A DNA stretch of 64,000 bases from Pirellulales bacterium. GTDB taxonomy: Bacteria > Planctomycetota > Planctomycetia > Pirellulales > JAEUIK01. The stretch is from NCBI GenBank assembly GCA_019694455.1, contig JAIBBY010000001.1, positions 1-64,000 on the forward strand, in the 5' to 3' direction. Both the position numbers and the translations under genes were made by a program. Below the pieces are notes generated by a model. That model worked only from the letters and a program-made list of their open reading frames with translations, was not told where the DNA came from and ran no database searches. The stretch's first letter is position 1; every line of letters begins with the position of its first letter. Shown here piece after piece: positions 18,190-27,232 of this stretch.

Positions 18190-19791
18190 ATGTCGATTCA
18201 AGAACCACCAACGGGGACTGCGGGCGTCGAATTGCTCGCTCCAGTCTCTCCGCAAGGCGCCCGCATTCTCATTCCAGAAGCGTTGCAGTTTGTTGCCGAA
18301 CTGGAACGTCATGCGCGTGCCGTGCGGCAGTCGCTCTTGCGGCGCCGCCAGGAGGTCCAATCCAGAATCGATGCCGGCCAACTTCCCGACTTCCTGCCCG
18401 AAACAGCGGAGGTACGTGAGAGCGAGTGGCAAGTCGCTCCCGTGCCCGCGGATCTCCAGGATCGGCGTGTTGAGATCACTGGCCCAGTGGATCGGAAGAT
18501 GGTCATCAACGCGCTCAACTCCGGCGCGACTATGTACATGGCCGACTTCGAAGACAGTCACTCGCCGACCTGGGAAGCAACGATTGAAGGCCAAATCAAT
18601 CTTCGTGACGCAGTCGCTGGCACTATTGAGTTTTGCAGCCCCGAAGGCAAGCAATATAGCCTCAACGCGAAAACAGCAACTCTGCTGGTTCGCCCGCGTG
18701 GATGGCACCTGAATGAGAAGCACGTGCTGGTCGATGGCCAGCCGATTTCGGCGGGGATTTTCGATTTCGGACTTTTCTTCTTTCATAACGCCGAAGCGCT
18801 GGTCGCCAAGGGATCGGGTCCGTACTTCTACTTGCCCAAGCTCGAGAGCCACCTTGAGGCACGGCTATGGAACGACGTGTTTAAACGCGCCCAGATCGCG
18901 ATCGGAATGCCGCAAGGCACGATCAAGGCCACCGTGCTGATCGAGACTATTCTGGCCGCGTTTGAGATGGACGAAATCTTGTTCGAACTACGTGAGCACG
19001 CGGCTGGCCTTAACTGTGGACGCTGGGATTACATCTTCAGCTTCATCAAGAAATTCCGTAATCGCTCCGACTTCATGTTGCCCGATCGCGCCGTCGTGAC
19101 CATGACGACGCATTTTCTGCGGTCCTACTCGTTGCTATTAATCAAGACCTGCCACCGTCGCGGAGCGCATGCCATGGGAGGGATGGCCGCGCAGATCCCG
19201 ATCAAGAACGACGTCCAGGCCAACGAACAAGCTATGGAGAAAGTTCGCGCCGACAAGCTTCGTGAGGTTCGTGATGGGCATGACGGTACTTGGGTTGCGC
19301 ACCCAGGCTTGGTGCCGATCGCAATGGACATCTTCAATGAGCACATGCATTCGCCGAACCAACTTCATGTGCGGCACGAAGATCTGAAAATCACAGCTCG
19401 CGACCTCTTACTTGTGCCAGAAGGTCAGATCACCGAGTCGGGCGTGCGCACCAATGTCGCAGTGGGGCTGCGCTATCTCGAGTCCTGGCTGCGCGGCAAT
19501 GGATGCGTTCCGATCTTCAACCTGATGGAAGACGCCGCCACTGCGGAGATTTCGAGGGCCCAGTTGTGGCAGTGGATTCGCCACGGTGGCGAAACCGCCG
19601 CCGGCAAGTCGGTTACGGTAGATATGGTCAAGGATGCGCTTGCCACAGAGCTTGAACAACTGCGCAAGAGCATGGGGGGCGCTTATGCGAACACCCAGTT
19701 TGACGCGGCGGCGGAACTGTTCTTGCAGGTCAGCACCGCCGATCAGTTTGTCGATTTTCTGACGCTGCCCGCATACGAGCAGCTCGCTTAA
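18190..19791 (+). CDS. aceB: Malate synthase A
   Basis: 533 residues from the ATG at 18190, typical of malate synthase A (the G form is much longer). It condenses glyoxylate with acetyl-CoA to malate in the cytoplasm. Motifs seen: '[12 protein letters not shown]' (about residue 117), '[13 protein letters not shown]' (about 166), '[16 protein letters not shown]' (about 275), '[12 protein letters not shown]', and '[30 protein letters not shown]' pieces near the end. The isocitrate lyase gene follows after 59 bases, so the two shunt enzymes form an operon that lets the cell grow on acetate or fatty acids. A LysR gene sits divergently upstream. Confidence 0.97.
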   Translation: MSIQEPPTGTAGVELLAPVSPQGARILIPEALQFVAELERHARAVRQSLLRRRQEVQSRIDAGQLPDFLPETAEVRESEWQVAPVPADLQDRRVEITGPVDRKMVINALNSGATMYMADFEDSHSPTWEATIEGQINLRDAVAGTIEFCSPEGKQYSLNAKTATLLVRPRGWHLNEKHVLVDGQPISAGIFDFGLFFFHNAEALVAKGSGPYFYLPKLESHLEARLWNDVFKRAQIAIGMPQGTIKATVLIETILAAFEMDEILFELREHAAGLNCGRWDYIFSFIKKFRNRSDFMLPDRAVVTMTTHFLRSYSLLLIKTCHRRGAHAMGGMAAQIPIKNDVQANEQAMEKVRADKLREVRDGHDGTWVAHPGLVPIAMDIFNEHMHSPNQLHVRHEDLKITARDLLLVPEGQITESGVRTNVAVGLRYLESWLRGNGCVPIFNLMEDAATAEISRAQLWQWIRHGGETAAGKSVTVDMVKDALATELEQLRKSMGGAYANTQFDAAAELFLQVSTADQFVDFLTLPAYEQLA

Positions 19792-19850
19792 CTCACCTCT
19801 ACGCCGGAACAATCTCTTACTTTACCCACGCCAGCACGGAAAGGTCTCAC

Positions 19851-21143
19851 ATGTGTCATCCCAAGGTCAGCGAACTCAAGGAAAGCTGGAACGCTCAGCA
19901 GCGCTGGGAGGGAATTCGGCGTGATTACACCGCCGAAGACGTTGCTCGCCTGCGTGGTTCGATGCACGTTGAATGCACGCTCGCCCGTCGCGGCGCCGAG
20001 AAACTTTGGAAGCTGCTGAATTTTGACCCCTACATCAACGCCTTGGGCGCCCTCACCGGCAATCAAGCGGTGCAGATGGCTGAGGCAGGCCTCAAGTCGA
20101 TCTATTTGAGCGGTTGGCAGGTCGCGGCTGACGCCAACAATGCAGGACAGATGTATCCCGATCAGAGCCTCTACCCCGCGGACAGCGTTCCGGCGGTTGT
20201 GCGGCGGATCAACAACGCGTTCCGACGCGCCGATCAGATTCAGCATATGGAAGGTCGAAACGAGGTCGACTACTTCTTGCCGATCGTGGCCGATGCGGAA
20301 GCCGGCTTCGGCGGCCCGTTGAACGCCTTTGAACTCATGAAGGGAATGATCGAGGCCGGCGCCGGCGGCGTGCATTTTGAAGATCAACTCGCCAGTGAGA
20401 AGAAGTGCGGGCACATGGGAGGCAAAGTGCTCGTCCCCACCTGCCAGTTCATTCGCACACTGACGGCCGCTCGACTTGCGGCCGATGTGATGAATGTTCC
20501 GACCGTGTTGGTCGCCCGCACTGACGCGAACAGCGCGCAACTCATCACGAGCGACGTTGATCAACGCGACCGTCGGTTCATCACTGGCGACCGCACACCA
20601 GAGGGTTTCTATCGCATTACCGGCGGACTGGATATCGCGATAGATCGTGGTCTGTCGTATGCGCCATACGCCGATCTGCTGTGGTGCGAAACCTCAGAGC
20701 CGAATATCGAAGAGGCGCGCCGATTCGCCGAGGCGATTCACGCTGAGTTCCCCGGCAAGCTGCTGGCCTACAACTGTTCGCCATCCTTCAACTGGAAGAA
20801 GAAGCTCGACGACGCCACAATCGCGCGATTCCAGCGCGAACTGGGCGCCATGGGCTACAAATTCCAGTTCATCACATTGGCCGGATTCCACGCGTTGAAT
20901 TTGGCGATGTTCGAGTTGGCGCGCGGTTATCGTGAGTCAGGAATGACCGCGTATGCCACTCTGCAAGAACGAGAGTTTGAGCGTGAGAGCGCTGGTTACC
21001 GAGCCACCAAGCATCAACGCTTTGTGGGCACGGGATACTTCGATGAAGTCGCCCAGACGATCGCTGGCGGAATCTCGTCGACCACTGCGCTTTCTGGATC
21101 GACCGAAGAAGAACAATTTGAGGAAGAGCATCAGGCGGCCTAA
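19851..21143 (+). CDS. aceA: Isocitrate lyase
   Basis: 430 residues, close to the bacterial norm. It splits isocitrate into glyoxylate and succinate. The active-site loop '[14 protein letters not shown]' is at about residues 184-197 with the catalytic Cys intact. Other signatures are '[20 protein letters not shown]', '[20 protein letters not shown]', '[15 protein letters not shown]' and '[13 protein letters not shown]'. It follows malate synthase in the same orientation with a 59-base spacer and is closed by a strong terminator at 21171. No isocitrate dehydrogenase kinase gene is nearby, so control is probably transcriptional through the LysR protein. Confidence 0.98.
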   Translation: MCHPKVSELKESWNAQQRWEGIRRDYTAEDVARLRGSMHVECTLARRGAEKLWKLLNFDPYINALGALTGNQAVQMAEAGLKSIYLSGWQVAADANNAGQMYPDQSLYPADSVPAVVRRINNAFRRADQIQHMEGRNEVDYFLPIVADAEAGFGGPLNAFELMKGMIEAGAGGVHFEDQLASEKKCGHMGGKVLVPTCQFIRTLTAARLAADVMNVPTVLVARTDANSAQLITSDVDQRDRRFITGDRTPEGFYRITGGLDIAIDRGLSYAPYADLLWCETSEPNIEEARRFAEAIHAEFPGKLLAYNCSPSFNWKKKLDDATIARFQRELGAMGYKFQFITLAGFHALNLAMFELARGYRESGMTAYATLQEREFERESAGYRATKHQRFVGTGYFDEVAQTIAGGISSTTALSGSTEEEQFEEEHQAA

Positions 21144-21170
21144 AGCGGCTGACGCATTCCCTGATTCTTA

Positions 21171-21232
21171 AACAACGCAGGCGAGCCGACCGCTTCCCCA
21201 GCCAGGGCGTCGGCTCGCTGCGTTGTTTTTTT
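21171..21232 (+). terminator. Strong intrinsic terminator after aceA
   Basis: A nearly perfect stem of about 19 pairs, AACAACGCAGGCGAGCCGAC against GTCGGCTCGCTGCGTTGTT with one bulged G, runs into a run of T at 21225-21231. It begins 28 bases after the aceA stop. On the other strand the stem ends in TTTAAGAA, so it may also stop transcripts of the convergent gene at 21342. Confidence 0.9.
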
Positions 21233-21341
21233 ATCGCATGGTAAAGAAACGCATCGTCGACAAATCGGGCAGCGGCGTTTTATACCACTGTCGCCAACTT
21301 TCTCAGCATGGCCAGCAGGCGCATTCTGAGCAGGCATTGCG

Positions 21342-21776
21342 CTACGATGACAGGCTGGTAAGCAGGCTGTAGGTCATGGCCCGAAACACAGGCTCCACGG
21401 CAATGTAGTCACGGTCCTCGGCTTGATAGAAAATGACCAACGTTGATTGGTCAAGCTCCGCGCACCGAACACCGGCGGTACTCGTCAAGTCGAGATAACA
21501 GAAGTTAATTTCGAATCCGGTAAGTTCGTGTCCCGCAACGCAATCAGTGGTCGGCTCCGCCTCAAGATCGTTGTACTCTTCTCGCATGGCGGCCAGCGCG
21601 GTGCTCGCTGCGCGACCAGAATCGGCGTCACGCGGACGAACGGCGACTGACCAGAAGGCCCCCGTCGGGCTGTATACCGATACGGAGTGATTGCCAGCGA
21701 GCGCCTCTGCTTCGTCTAGCGTCCAGTTGTCTGGATATTGAAATCGCAGGCCGAGTCGATCGTAAAGCTTTGGCAT
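21342..21776 (-). CDS. Hypothetical protein, possible PsbP/DcrB-like fold
   Basis: 144 residues without a signal peptide. The opening 'MPKLYDRLGLRFQYPDNWTL' and later 'SVSVYSPTGAFWSVAVRPRD' match the usual pattern of PsbP/DcrB-like domains, in which an amphipathic strand reads 'f.YP..W' and is followed by a surface-exposed beta sheet. This is a resemblance in pattern, not a firm family call. The gene is convergent with aceA and divergent from the TPR lipoprotein at 21935, with a 158-base gap. No partner gene suggests a role. Confidence 0.72.
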   Translation of the reverse strand: MPKLYDRLGLRFQYPDNWTLDEAEALAGNHSVSVYSPTGAFWSVAVRPRDADSGRAASTALAAMREEYNDLEAEPTTDCVAGHELTGFEINFCYLDLTSTAGVRCAELDQSTLVIFYQAEDRDYIAVEPVFRAMTYSLLTSLSS

Positions 21777-21934
21777 GCCAGGAGTTCTTAAACTGTGCGG
21801 AAAATTTCTCTGGTTGCATCGTAGCGTGCTGGCATTGCTCCACCAACGGGTTCGATCGGGATTGCCGGCTAGCTATCAATTTTGTAGTCTCCGCCACCTC
21901 GCAATCTATCGAAACTATTTGGCATTGCGAATTC

Positions 21935-22864
21935 ATGGCTTGTCAACCAATTCGCCGCCGCGGGGCAGCATGGCGCTTTCTAGTTGGCGTGACTGTTTTA
22001 TTGCCGGCTGTGATCAACCTCAACGGCTGCAAGCTGGTTGACGGCGTGGGCGCCACATCGAAGTCGGTAGTTGAGTCGCGACAGCTCTGCCAACAAGGCG
22101 TTAGCTCCATGGAACGCGAGAAGTGGAGCGAAGCAGAGCAGCAATTAGCCCGATCGGTGGAACGCTGTGGCTCCGACCCTGAGGCCCGCCGAAACTATGC
22201 GAGAGCGCTTTGGCACAACGGTTCGCGAGAACTCGCCATTGAGCAGCTTGAAGAGGCAAATCGGCTGTCGCCCGGCGATGCCTCCTTACATTGCCAGATG
22301 GCAATGTACCGGATTGAGCAAGGGGATTTGCAGGCCGCGCAGCGATCAGTCGAGACCGCGCTGGAACTGGAACCAGGACGGAGCGACGCGTGGATCGCGC
22401 AAGCTCGAGTTCATCAACGTTCTGGAGCGGCGACACAGGCGCTGGCCGCCTATCATCGCGCGCTTTCCACCGATCCGGGCAACGCGGAGATTCTGCTTTC
22501 GATCGCCGAACTCTACCGTCAGCAGAACCAACCGCAGCGTGCGTTGGCCACTCTGCAAACCGTGCGCGAATCTTACTCGCCGGGCGACGAACCTCCTCAC
22601 CTTTTTTTCCTACTGGGATTGGCGTCCAGCGCGCTGGGGAGATCGGATCAGGCCGCAATAGAGTTTGAACTGGCTAGGCAACGTGGCGACCATTCGCCCG
22701 AGCTGTTATACGAATTGGCCAAAGCACAAATGCAAGCTGGGCACTTCATTGAAGCCAACTCTACCGTCTCCGAGTTAGTGGCCCAGAATCCGGGCCACCC
22801 ATGGGGAATTGAGCTCTCCAACCAATTGCGGACCGCGCGGACGCCTGGCGGCATACCCAGATAA
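21935..22864 (+). CDS. TPR-repeat lipoprotein
   Basis: 309 residues from the ATG at 21935. The leader 'FLVGVTVLLPAVINLNGCKL' ends in a lipobox (LNGC). The rest consists of tandem tetratricopeptide repeats, for example 'GSRELAIEQLEEANRLSPGD', 'DLQAAQRSVETALELEPGRS' and 'GAATQALAAYHRALSTDPGN', about six to seven helix pairs in all. Such proteins are scaffolds for envelope complexes. The longer ATG at 21770 is rejected because it puts 55 unnatural residues before the signal peptide. No neighbour defines a partner. Confidence 0.87.
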   Translation: MACQPIRRRGAAWRFLVGVTVLLPAVINLNGCKLVDGVGATSKSVVESRQLCQQGVSSMEREKWSEAEQQLARSVERCGSDPEARRNYARALWHNGSRELAIEQLEEANRLSPGDASLHCQMAMYRIEQGDLQAAQRSVETALELEPGRSDAWIAQARVHQRSGAATQALAAYHRALSTDPGNAEILLSIAELYRQQNQPQRALATLQTVRESYSPGDEPPHLFFLLGLASSALGRSDQAAIEFELARQRGDHSPELLYELAKAQMQAGHFIEANSTVSELVAQNPGHPWGIELSNQLRTARTPGGIPR

Positions 22865-23105
22865 TTCCGCATCTTCGGTAAAGTTTGCCAAATTCGCAAA
22901 GTTGTTGAGGCGCGATCTCCGACGATATATCTGTCGGGATTTGCGTGTCAAATGGCCCCGAACAGCCGCGCGGCGTATGTCTCGCAATAGCAAGAAGCGG
23001 TTTTGCCTCGCCAATTCTTATCTATTTTTCAGGCATTTCTCATTTCTTCGCACTAACTTTGAATATCGAAAACCGTTGCTGACCTAATACGGAGCCGGCG
23101 AACTA

Positions 23106-23339
23106 ATGTCGCAAACCTTGCTGCACCCGATGGAATCGCTCTTTGTCGATCGCCGTGGCGCCCACTCGTCGCACGAAGGGCGCGAGCGTCGCCAATTCGT
23201 CGATGGCCATACGGAACTGTCCGGCCCCGCCCGGGAATTGGCGATTGCCGTCGACGGCTACAAATTGCAACACCGCCGTCGCTTCATTTCGCACGAAGAA
23301 TTGCTGACGGTGATTCAAGCGCTCGGCTATCACAAATAG
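23106..23339 (+). CDS. Small conserved-looking protein, 77 residues
   Basis: The frame is rich in Arg, His and Glu and ends 'LQHRRRFISHEELLTVIQALGYHK', which is a compact amphipathic motif that I recall from other planctomycete small proteins (a final 'R-x-I-s-x-E-E-L ... LGY-K' ending). It is soluble, without cysteines or a leader. The upstream sequence 'cgGAGccggcgaacta' gives a weak ribosome site before the ATG. Function unknown; the convergent permease gene ends 33 bases downstream. Confidence 0.6.
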   Translation: MSQTLLHPMESLFVDRRGAHSSHEGRERRQFVDGHTELSGPARELAIAVDGYKLQHRRRFISHEELLTVIQALGYHK

Positions 23340-23372
23340 TCATTCCCACGCCCATTGGCGGTGGCAGCGCTA

Positions 23373-25154
23373 CTATTCTTGCGCGCTGGTGGTTCGTCCC
23401 GCCGCGACGTCAAACTCGTAGATCGCCGGTATCAACATGGCGGCGGTCGCGAAGCTGTACATCGCGGTGATTACGATGAAGACATTCAGCGTCTGGCCGA
23501 GCAAGAAACTTGTGATCGCATAGAAGGTCACAAACGGGCACAAGAGCGATGCAGCCAGTAGCGCCGTGGAAGGATTGCGCACACCCAGCGCAAAAAACAG
23601 CCCAACGCCGCCACCGAACATGAAAAGCACGAACGGCGCCAACTGCACTTCGAACGAACCACTAAACGCCACCATGACGCGCATACAAGCGGCGATACCG
23701 ATGAAGAGGAAGAACACGGCGCCGAGACTGACCGCGATTGCAGTGGGCGAGTGACCATACGTCATGCCCGCATGCACGCCTAGCATCGCTGCAAACGCGA
23801 TCAAGGACAATTGGCCAACAGTTAGATAGGCCAGATTCTCAAGGGTAACGCCACCGATGGCCCACAGCGCCACACAGAGAGCAATTGGCGCGACGATCAT
23901 TTCTTTGGTGTTGTAAAGCACCCCGCCCAGCTTGCCGAAGATGAATTCCTTGGGCGTGAGATCGGTCACCAGCAACAGGTCCAGCGCACGGCCATCCCGT
24001 TCGGTCGTGATACTCGTGACGGCTTGCGCGTTAATCAGCAATAAGCTGAGCACAAAGAGCGGAATCAAAGCGGTGGCCACAGCAATACGAGTCAGCGACA
24101 TCTCGCTCGATTGCAGATTGAAGATGGCGCCAGCCGCCAGTACAAACAGCAAGAGGTATGCAATCCGCACGAGCATTGTTCTTTGGCCATAGGCCCAGGT
24201 GCGCATTTCTCGCCAGATGATCGGATTGGTCCACACTTCGCGCTCGGAACGCAGTGAACGACCCACTGGACCAACTTCACGGTCTCCGATTGGGCGGCTG
24301 CTCGCATCCAACCTCTGCGATGGATTCCAAACCCGAAAGCGAATGATGCCCCATGTGGTGAAAGCCGCTGCGAGCGACAGGGAAACAGGCAAAAACCACA
24401 AGGCGTTGTGCATCGCTCGCTCGCCGCCGAGCGGGATGGGGTCGGTGGGAAGAGTCGCCGCAAGTATTGCGCGCCAAGGACTAAATGCGATGGCCCATTG
24501 ATGCGCGGCGACCCCCCAATTGCCGTTTCCGAGCAAGCCGCTTGCCATCAGTTCCCAAAAGACCAGCCAAAGCACCATTAAGGTGGTGGTCATGGCCAAA
24601 GTTTGAAACGACTTGTCGCGCCACAGCGCGAGCATCGCCCCCAAGCTGCCGGCGAGCAGAGTTGCGCTGATTGTTACCGCAATTGCGCGGAACAGTTGTT
24701 CTCCCGCAACGCCGCCAAATAGCAGCGCAAAGACAAACAACGGCAATGCGGCGACGAGCAACGTCCACACAAGCAGCAAGCTTCCGAATAGCTTTCCCAA
24801 TACGAATTGGGCGCTCGACAAATTGGTGAGCAACAACAAGTCCAATGTGCGGCGATCTTTCTCAGCAGCAATTGAACCGGCTGCCAGCAGGGCGGAAGCG
24901 AACAACGCCAATGCCAACTGCACAGGAGCCAGCACTTGGAACAACATCGCGCCGAATCGCGAGAAGTCGCCGACATTACGAATCACTTGCGTGCCGGCCA
25001 GCACCTGCCAGGCGGCCAACATGAGCGTGAACAATGCGACCGGATACGCCGCGCGATAAATAAAATGCCGTGCCCGACGCGGTAGTGTGACAACGGCGCG
25101 ATTGAAGACTGGGCTGATCAAATCCGAACTTCGCTCTGCAACTAGGCGCACCAT
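23373..25154 (-). CDS. ABC-2 type transporter permease, two-module, orphan
   Basis: 593 residues with about twelve membrane segments in two similar halves. Each half carries the same signature near a membrane entry: 'AAEKDRRTLDLLLLTNLSSAQFVLGKLFGS' pieces in the first and 'TTERDGRALDLLLVTDLTPKEFIFGKLGGV' pieces in the second. This 'E.(D)(R/G)R.LDLLL.T.L....F..GK' motif is the mark of ABC-2 permeases of the NatB/GldF kind, and the internal duplication is visible by eye. No ATPase gene is adjacent, so its motor must be encoded elsewhere. The ATG at 25154 is preceded by no strong ribosome site. Confidence 0.85.
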   Translation of the reverse strand: MVRLVAERSSDLISPVFNRAVVTLPRRARHFIYRAAYPVALFTLMLAAWQVLAGTQVIRNVGDFSRFGAMLFQVLAPVQLALALFASALLAAGSIAAEKDRRTLDLLLLTNLSSAQFVLGKLFGSLLLVWTLLVAALPLFVFALLFGGVAGEQLFRAIAVTISATLLAGSLGAMLALWRDKSFQTLAMTTTLMVLWLVFWELMASGLLGNGNWGVAAHQWAIAFSPWRAILAATLPTDPIPLGGERAMHNALWFLPVSLSLAAAFTTWGIIRFRVWNPSQRLDASSRPIGDREVGPVGRSLRSEREVWTNPIIWREMRTWAYGQRTMLVRIAYLLLFVLAAGAIFNLQSSEMSLTRIAVATALIPLFVLSLLLINAQAVTSITTERDGRALDLLLVTDLTPKEFIFGKLGGVLYNTKEMIVAPIALCVALWAIGGVTLENLAYLTVGQLSLIAFAAMLGVHAGMTYGHSPTAIAVSLGAVFFLFIGIAACMRVMVAFSGSFEVQLAPFVLFMFGGGVGLFFALGVRNPSTALLAASLLCPFVTFYAITSFLLGQTLNVFIVITAMYSFATAAMLIPAIYEFDVAAGRTTSAQE

Positions 25155-25342
25155 GGCCTTGGTCGCTCATTATACTGGCGGGCCACCAAATTCGCGAGGT
25201 TCGTTTTTGGACATTACGCCCGCAGTTGCAGCACACAGCGCGCCGGACGAAGATGTTCACACGGCATGCCCAATTGGCACTTGGAATGTAAGACTCGAAT
25301 CGCAACGGGCCCTCGCTAGCCGATAATCCATTGGCAATACAG

Positions 25343-27232
25343 ATGACGCCGCACTTCAACATCGATCTTCAGTTTCGGATGTTCGCTTTCCTGCTCATTG
25401 GAAGCTGGCATTTCGCCATGTCAGCCGCGCCCGTTGAGCGATTGGGACCAGCTCATTATGCCGTCGAGCCGATCGAGCAAGCGCGAGAGCTCAATGGACC
25501 GCTTGCCGTTTCGGCCGGAGTCTATCGACTCTCCGGACCAGTACGTTTCAAACGTGATGGCCTATTCATTACCGGCAACGACGTCACCATCGATCTCGCC
25601 GGACACACGCTGTATTACGGCGAAGAAGGTGATGATTGCTGGGGAATCCGCGTCTACACCAATTGGCTGGAAGCGGATCAGCGAAAGCTAGCTGCGCCCC
25701 AGGCGCCTCAGCACGCGCTGCGCGCAAGGATCATCAACGGCGTCATTGTGCATGTTGGTACCGGCGCGCGGTGTCACGCAATTTGCGGAAATGAAGGGGG
25801 CGATGCTCGCATCGAGCGGGTCGCGGTCGAAGTTTTTGGACGAGACACTTCCTGCGTAAGCTTTCCGTACGGCCGAGTGACGGTTGCCGGTTGTGTACTG
25901 AAAAACCATCAAGACGCCACCGACGATCGGCACATGATGCCCGCGAATGTTCGTCTTGACGCGGGTTGCCAGGTGACAGGTTGCATTTTGATCGGCGGCA
26001 ACTCGGGGGTGCATATCGGCGATTTCTCGCGCGTCGACCACAATTTGATCGCGCAGCGAATGTTCGCCACCAACGGATACGCGGTTGCAAGCGGCGCCAA
26101 GTCGGTGGTCATCCAGAAGAACGTCATAATTCCACCCGTTAGCGGACGCGGCATCATCTCCGGTGGTGGCGAGCGACTAGTGTGCGAAGACAATGTGATT
26201 CTGGCTTGGAACCTTCCGAACGAAGAATACGGCTGGGGTCTCAATGCCTGCGGCGTTCGAGTTCGCATCGAGACTCGCAACTATTTGATTCGTCATAACT
26301 CCATTCTGGCTGTTGGCGGATTGGATCACACCTCGTGCTCGGGCATCTACCTGACGGATGTGCTCAACGAGCCCGAGAATCGTAACCGCTACGAATTCAA
26401 CGATGTGACGGCGATTCTGTGCGGCCCCACGAGCGCCCAACACGATGGGCGCGATCTGCCGATGTACGCCAAAGCGATTACTTTTGAAGGGCAGGGGGGG
26501 CCGGAGCAGGAAACCCCGATTTCCGATCTCATTCGGGGGAACGCATTTGCGAGCAATCATATTTTGATTTCCACAACCGGGTCTGACGGCGGCTGTAATC
26601 AAGGCGAACCGTTAATCGACAATGAGTTGAGTTGGACGAATGGTAAGCGAGCTAAAGAAAAGTTCCTGTCGCTGGCGCAGCGCCGCTTGAAATCACTGCG
26701 CATGGCAGATCATCCAGACGCCGTGGAAACACTTGAGCAGGTGACGAAGAATCTGGGCGTGCTCGACGCAGCAGAACTGCTCGCTGATCGCAGCACTTTC
26801 TATAGCGGAGACTGGGGGAGTCGAGAGTTCGTTACGCTCTTGGACACACATGTAGCTGCGGACTCGTTGGCGCCGGTGACATTTGACCTGGCGGATATTC
26901 GTGGTCCCCTGAACTTGCCATCGCCGCGCCGCATTCGGATCGGCGACACGTCGCCAATTGTGTTGCAAAAACCCGATGGCGCGCCGCTGATTGGAGCCGC
27001 GGTGATCATTCGCAATCAAGAGGAAGAAGCGTTGTCGACGATGACCGACCCCAAGGGACGCTTGCGCTTACCGGTCATTCGTTTCGCACTCGAACGCCCT
27101 GGCGTTGTCGACACGCCATTTCGCAAAACTACGCGAGATCTACCGACTCTAGAAATCAACGGCTACAAGAATGCCCAAGTCACGCAGGCCGACTTGGATC
27201 GCGGAACGCTGCAACTTCAAGTTTCGGAATGA
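25343..27232 (+). CDS. Secreted right-handed beta-helix protein
   Basis: 629 residues from the ATG at 25343; TTG 25331 and ATG 25379 are alternatives, the latter directly before the hydrophobic stretch 'MFAFLLIGSWHFAMSAAP'. The mature part opens with a parallel beta-helix cap ('GVYRLSGPVRFKRDGLFITG') and has coils with 'NSGVHIGDFSRVDHNLIAQR' and 'NYLIRHNSILAVGG'. The last 80 residues ('GDTSPIVLQKPDGAPLIGAA') look like a separate beta-sandwich. It probably acts on a surface or environmental polysaccharide. Its stop overlaps the stop of the convergent kinase gene by 16 bases. Confidence 0.85.
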   Translation: MTPHFNIDLQFRMFAFLLIGSWHFAMSAAPVERLGPAHYAVEPIEQARELNGPLAVSAGVYRLSGPVRFKRDGLFITGNDVTIDLAGHTLYYGEEGDDCWGIRVYTNWLEADQRKLAAPQAPQHALRARIINGVIVHVGTGARCHAICGNEGGDARIERVAVEVFGRDTSCVSFPYGRVTVAGCVLKNHQDATDDRHMMPANVRLDAGCQVTGCILIGGNSGVHIGDFSRVDHNLIAQRMFATNGYAVASGAKSVVIQKNVIIPPVSGRGIISGGGERLVCEDNVILAWNLPNEEYGWGLNACGVRVRIETRNYLIRHNSILAVGGLDHTSCSGIYLTDVLNEPENRNRYEFNDVTAILCGPTSAQHDGRDLPMYAKAITFEGQGGPEQETPISDLIRGNAFASNHILISTTGSDGGCNQGEPLIDNELSWTNGKRAKEKFLSLAQRRLKSLRMADHPDAVETLEQVTKNLGVLDAAELLADRSTFYSGDWGSREFVTLLDTHVAADSLAPVTFDLADIRGPLNLPSPRRIRIGDTSPIVLQKPDGAPLIGAAVIIRNQEEEALSTMTDPKGRLRLPVIRFALERPGVVDTPFRKTTRDLPTLEINGYKNAQVTQADLDRGTLQLQVSE

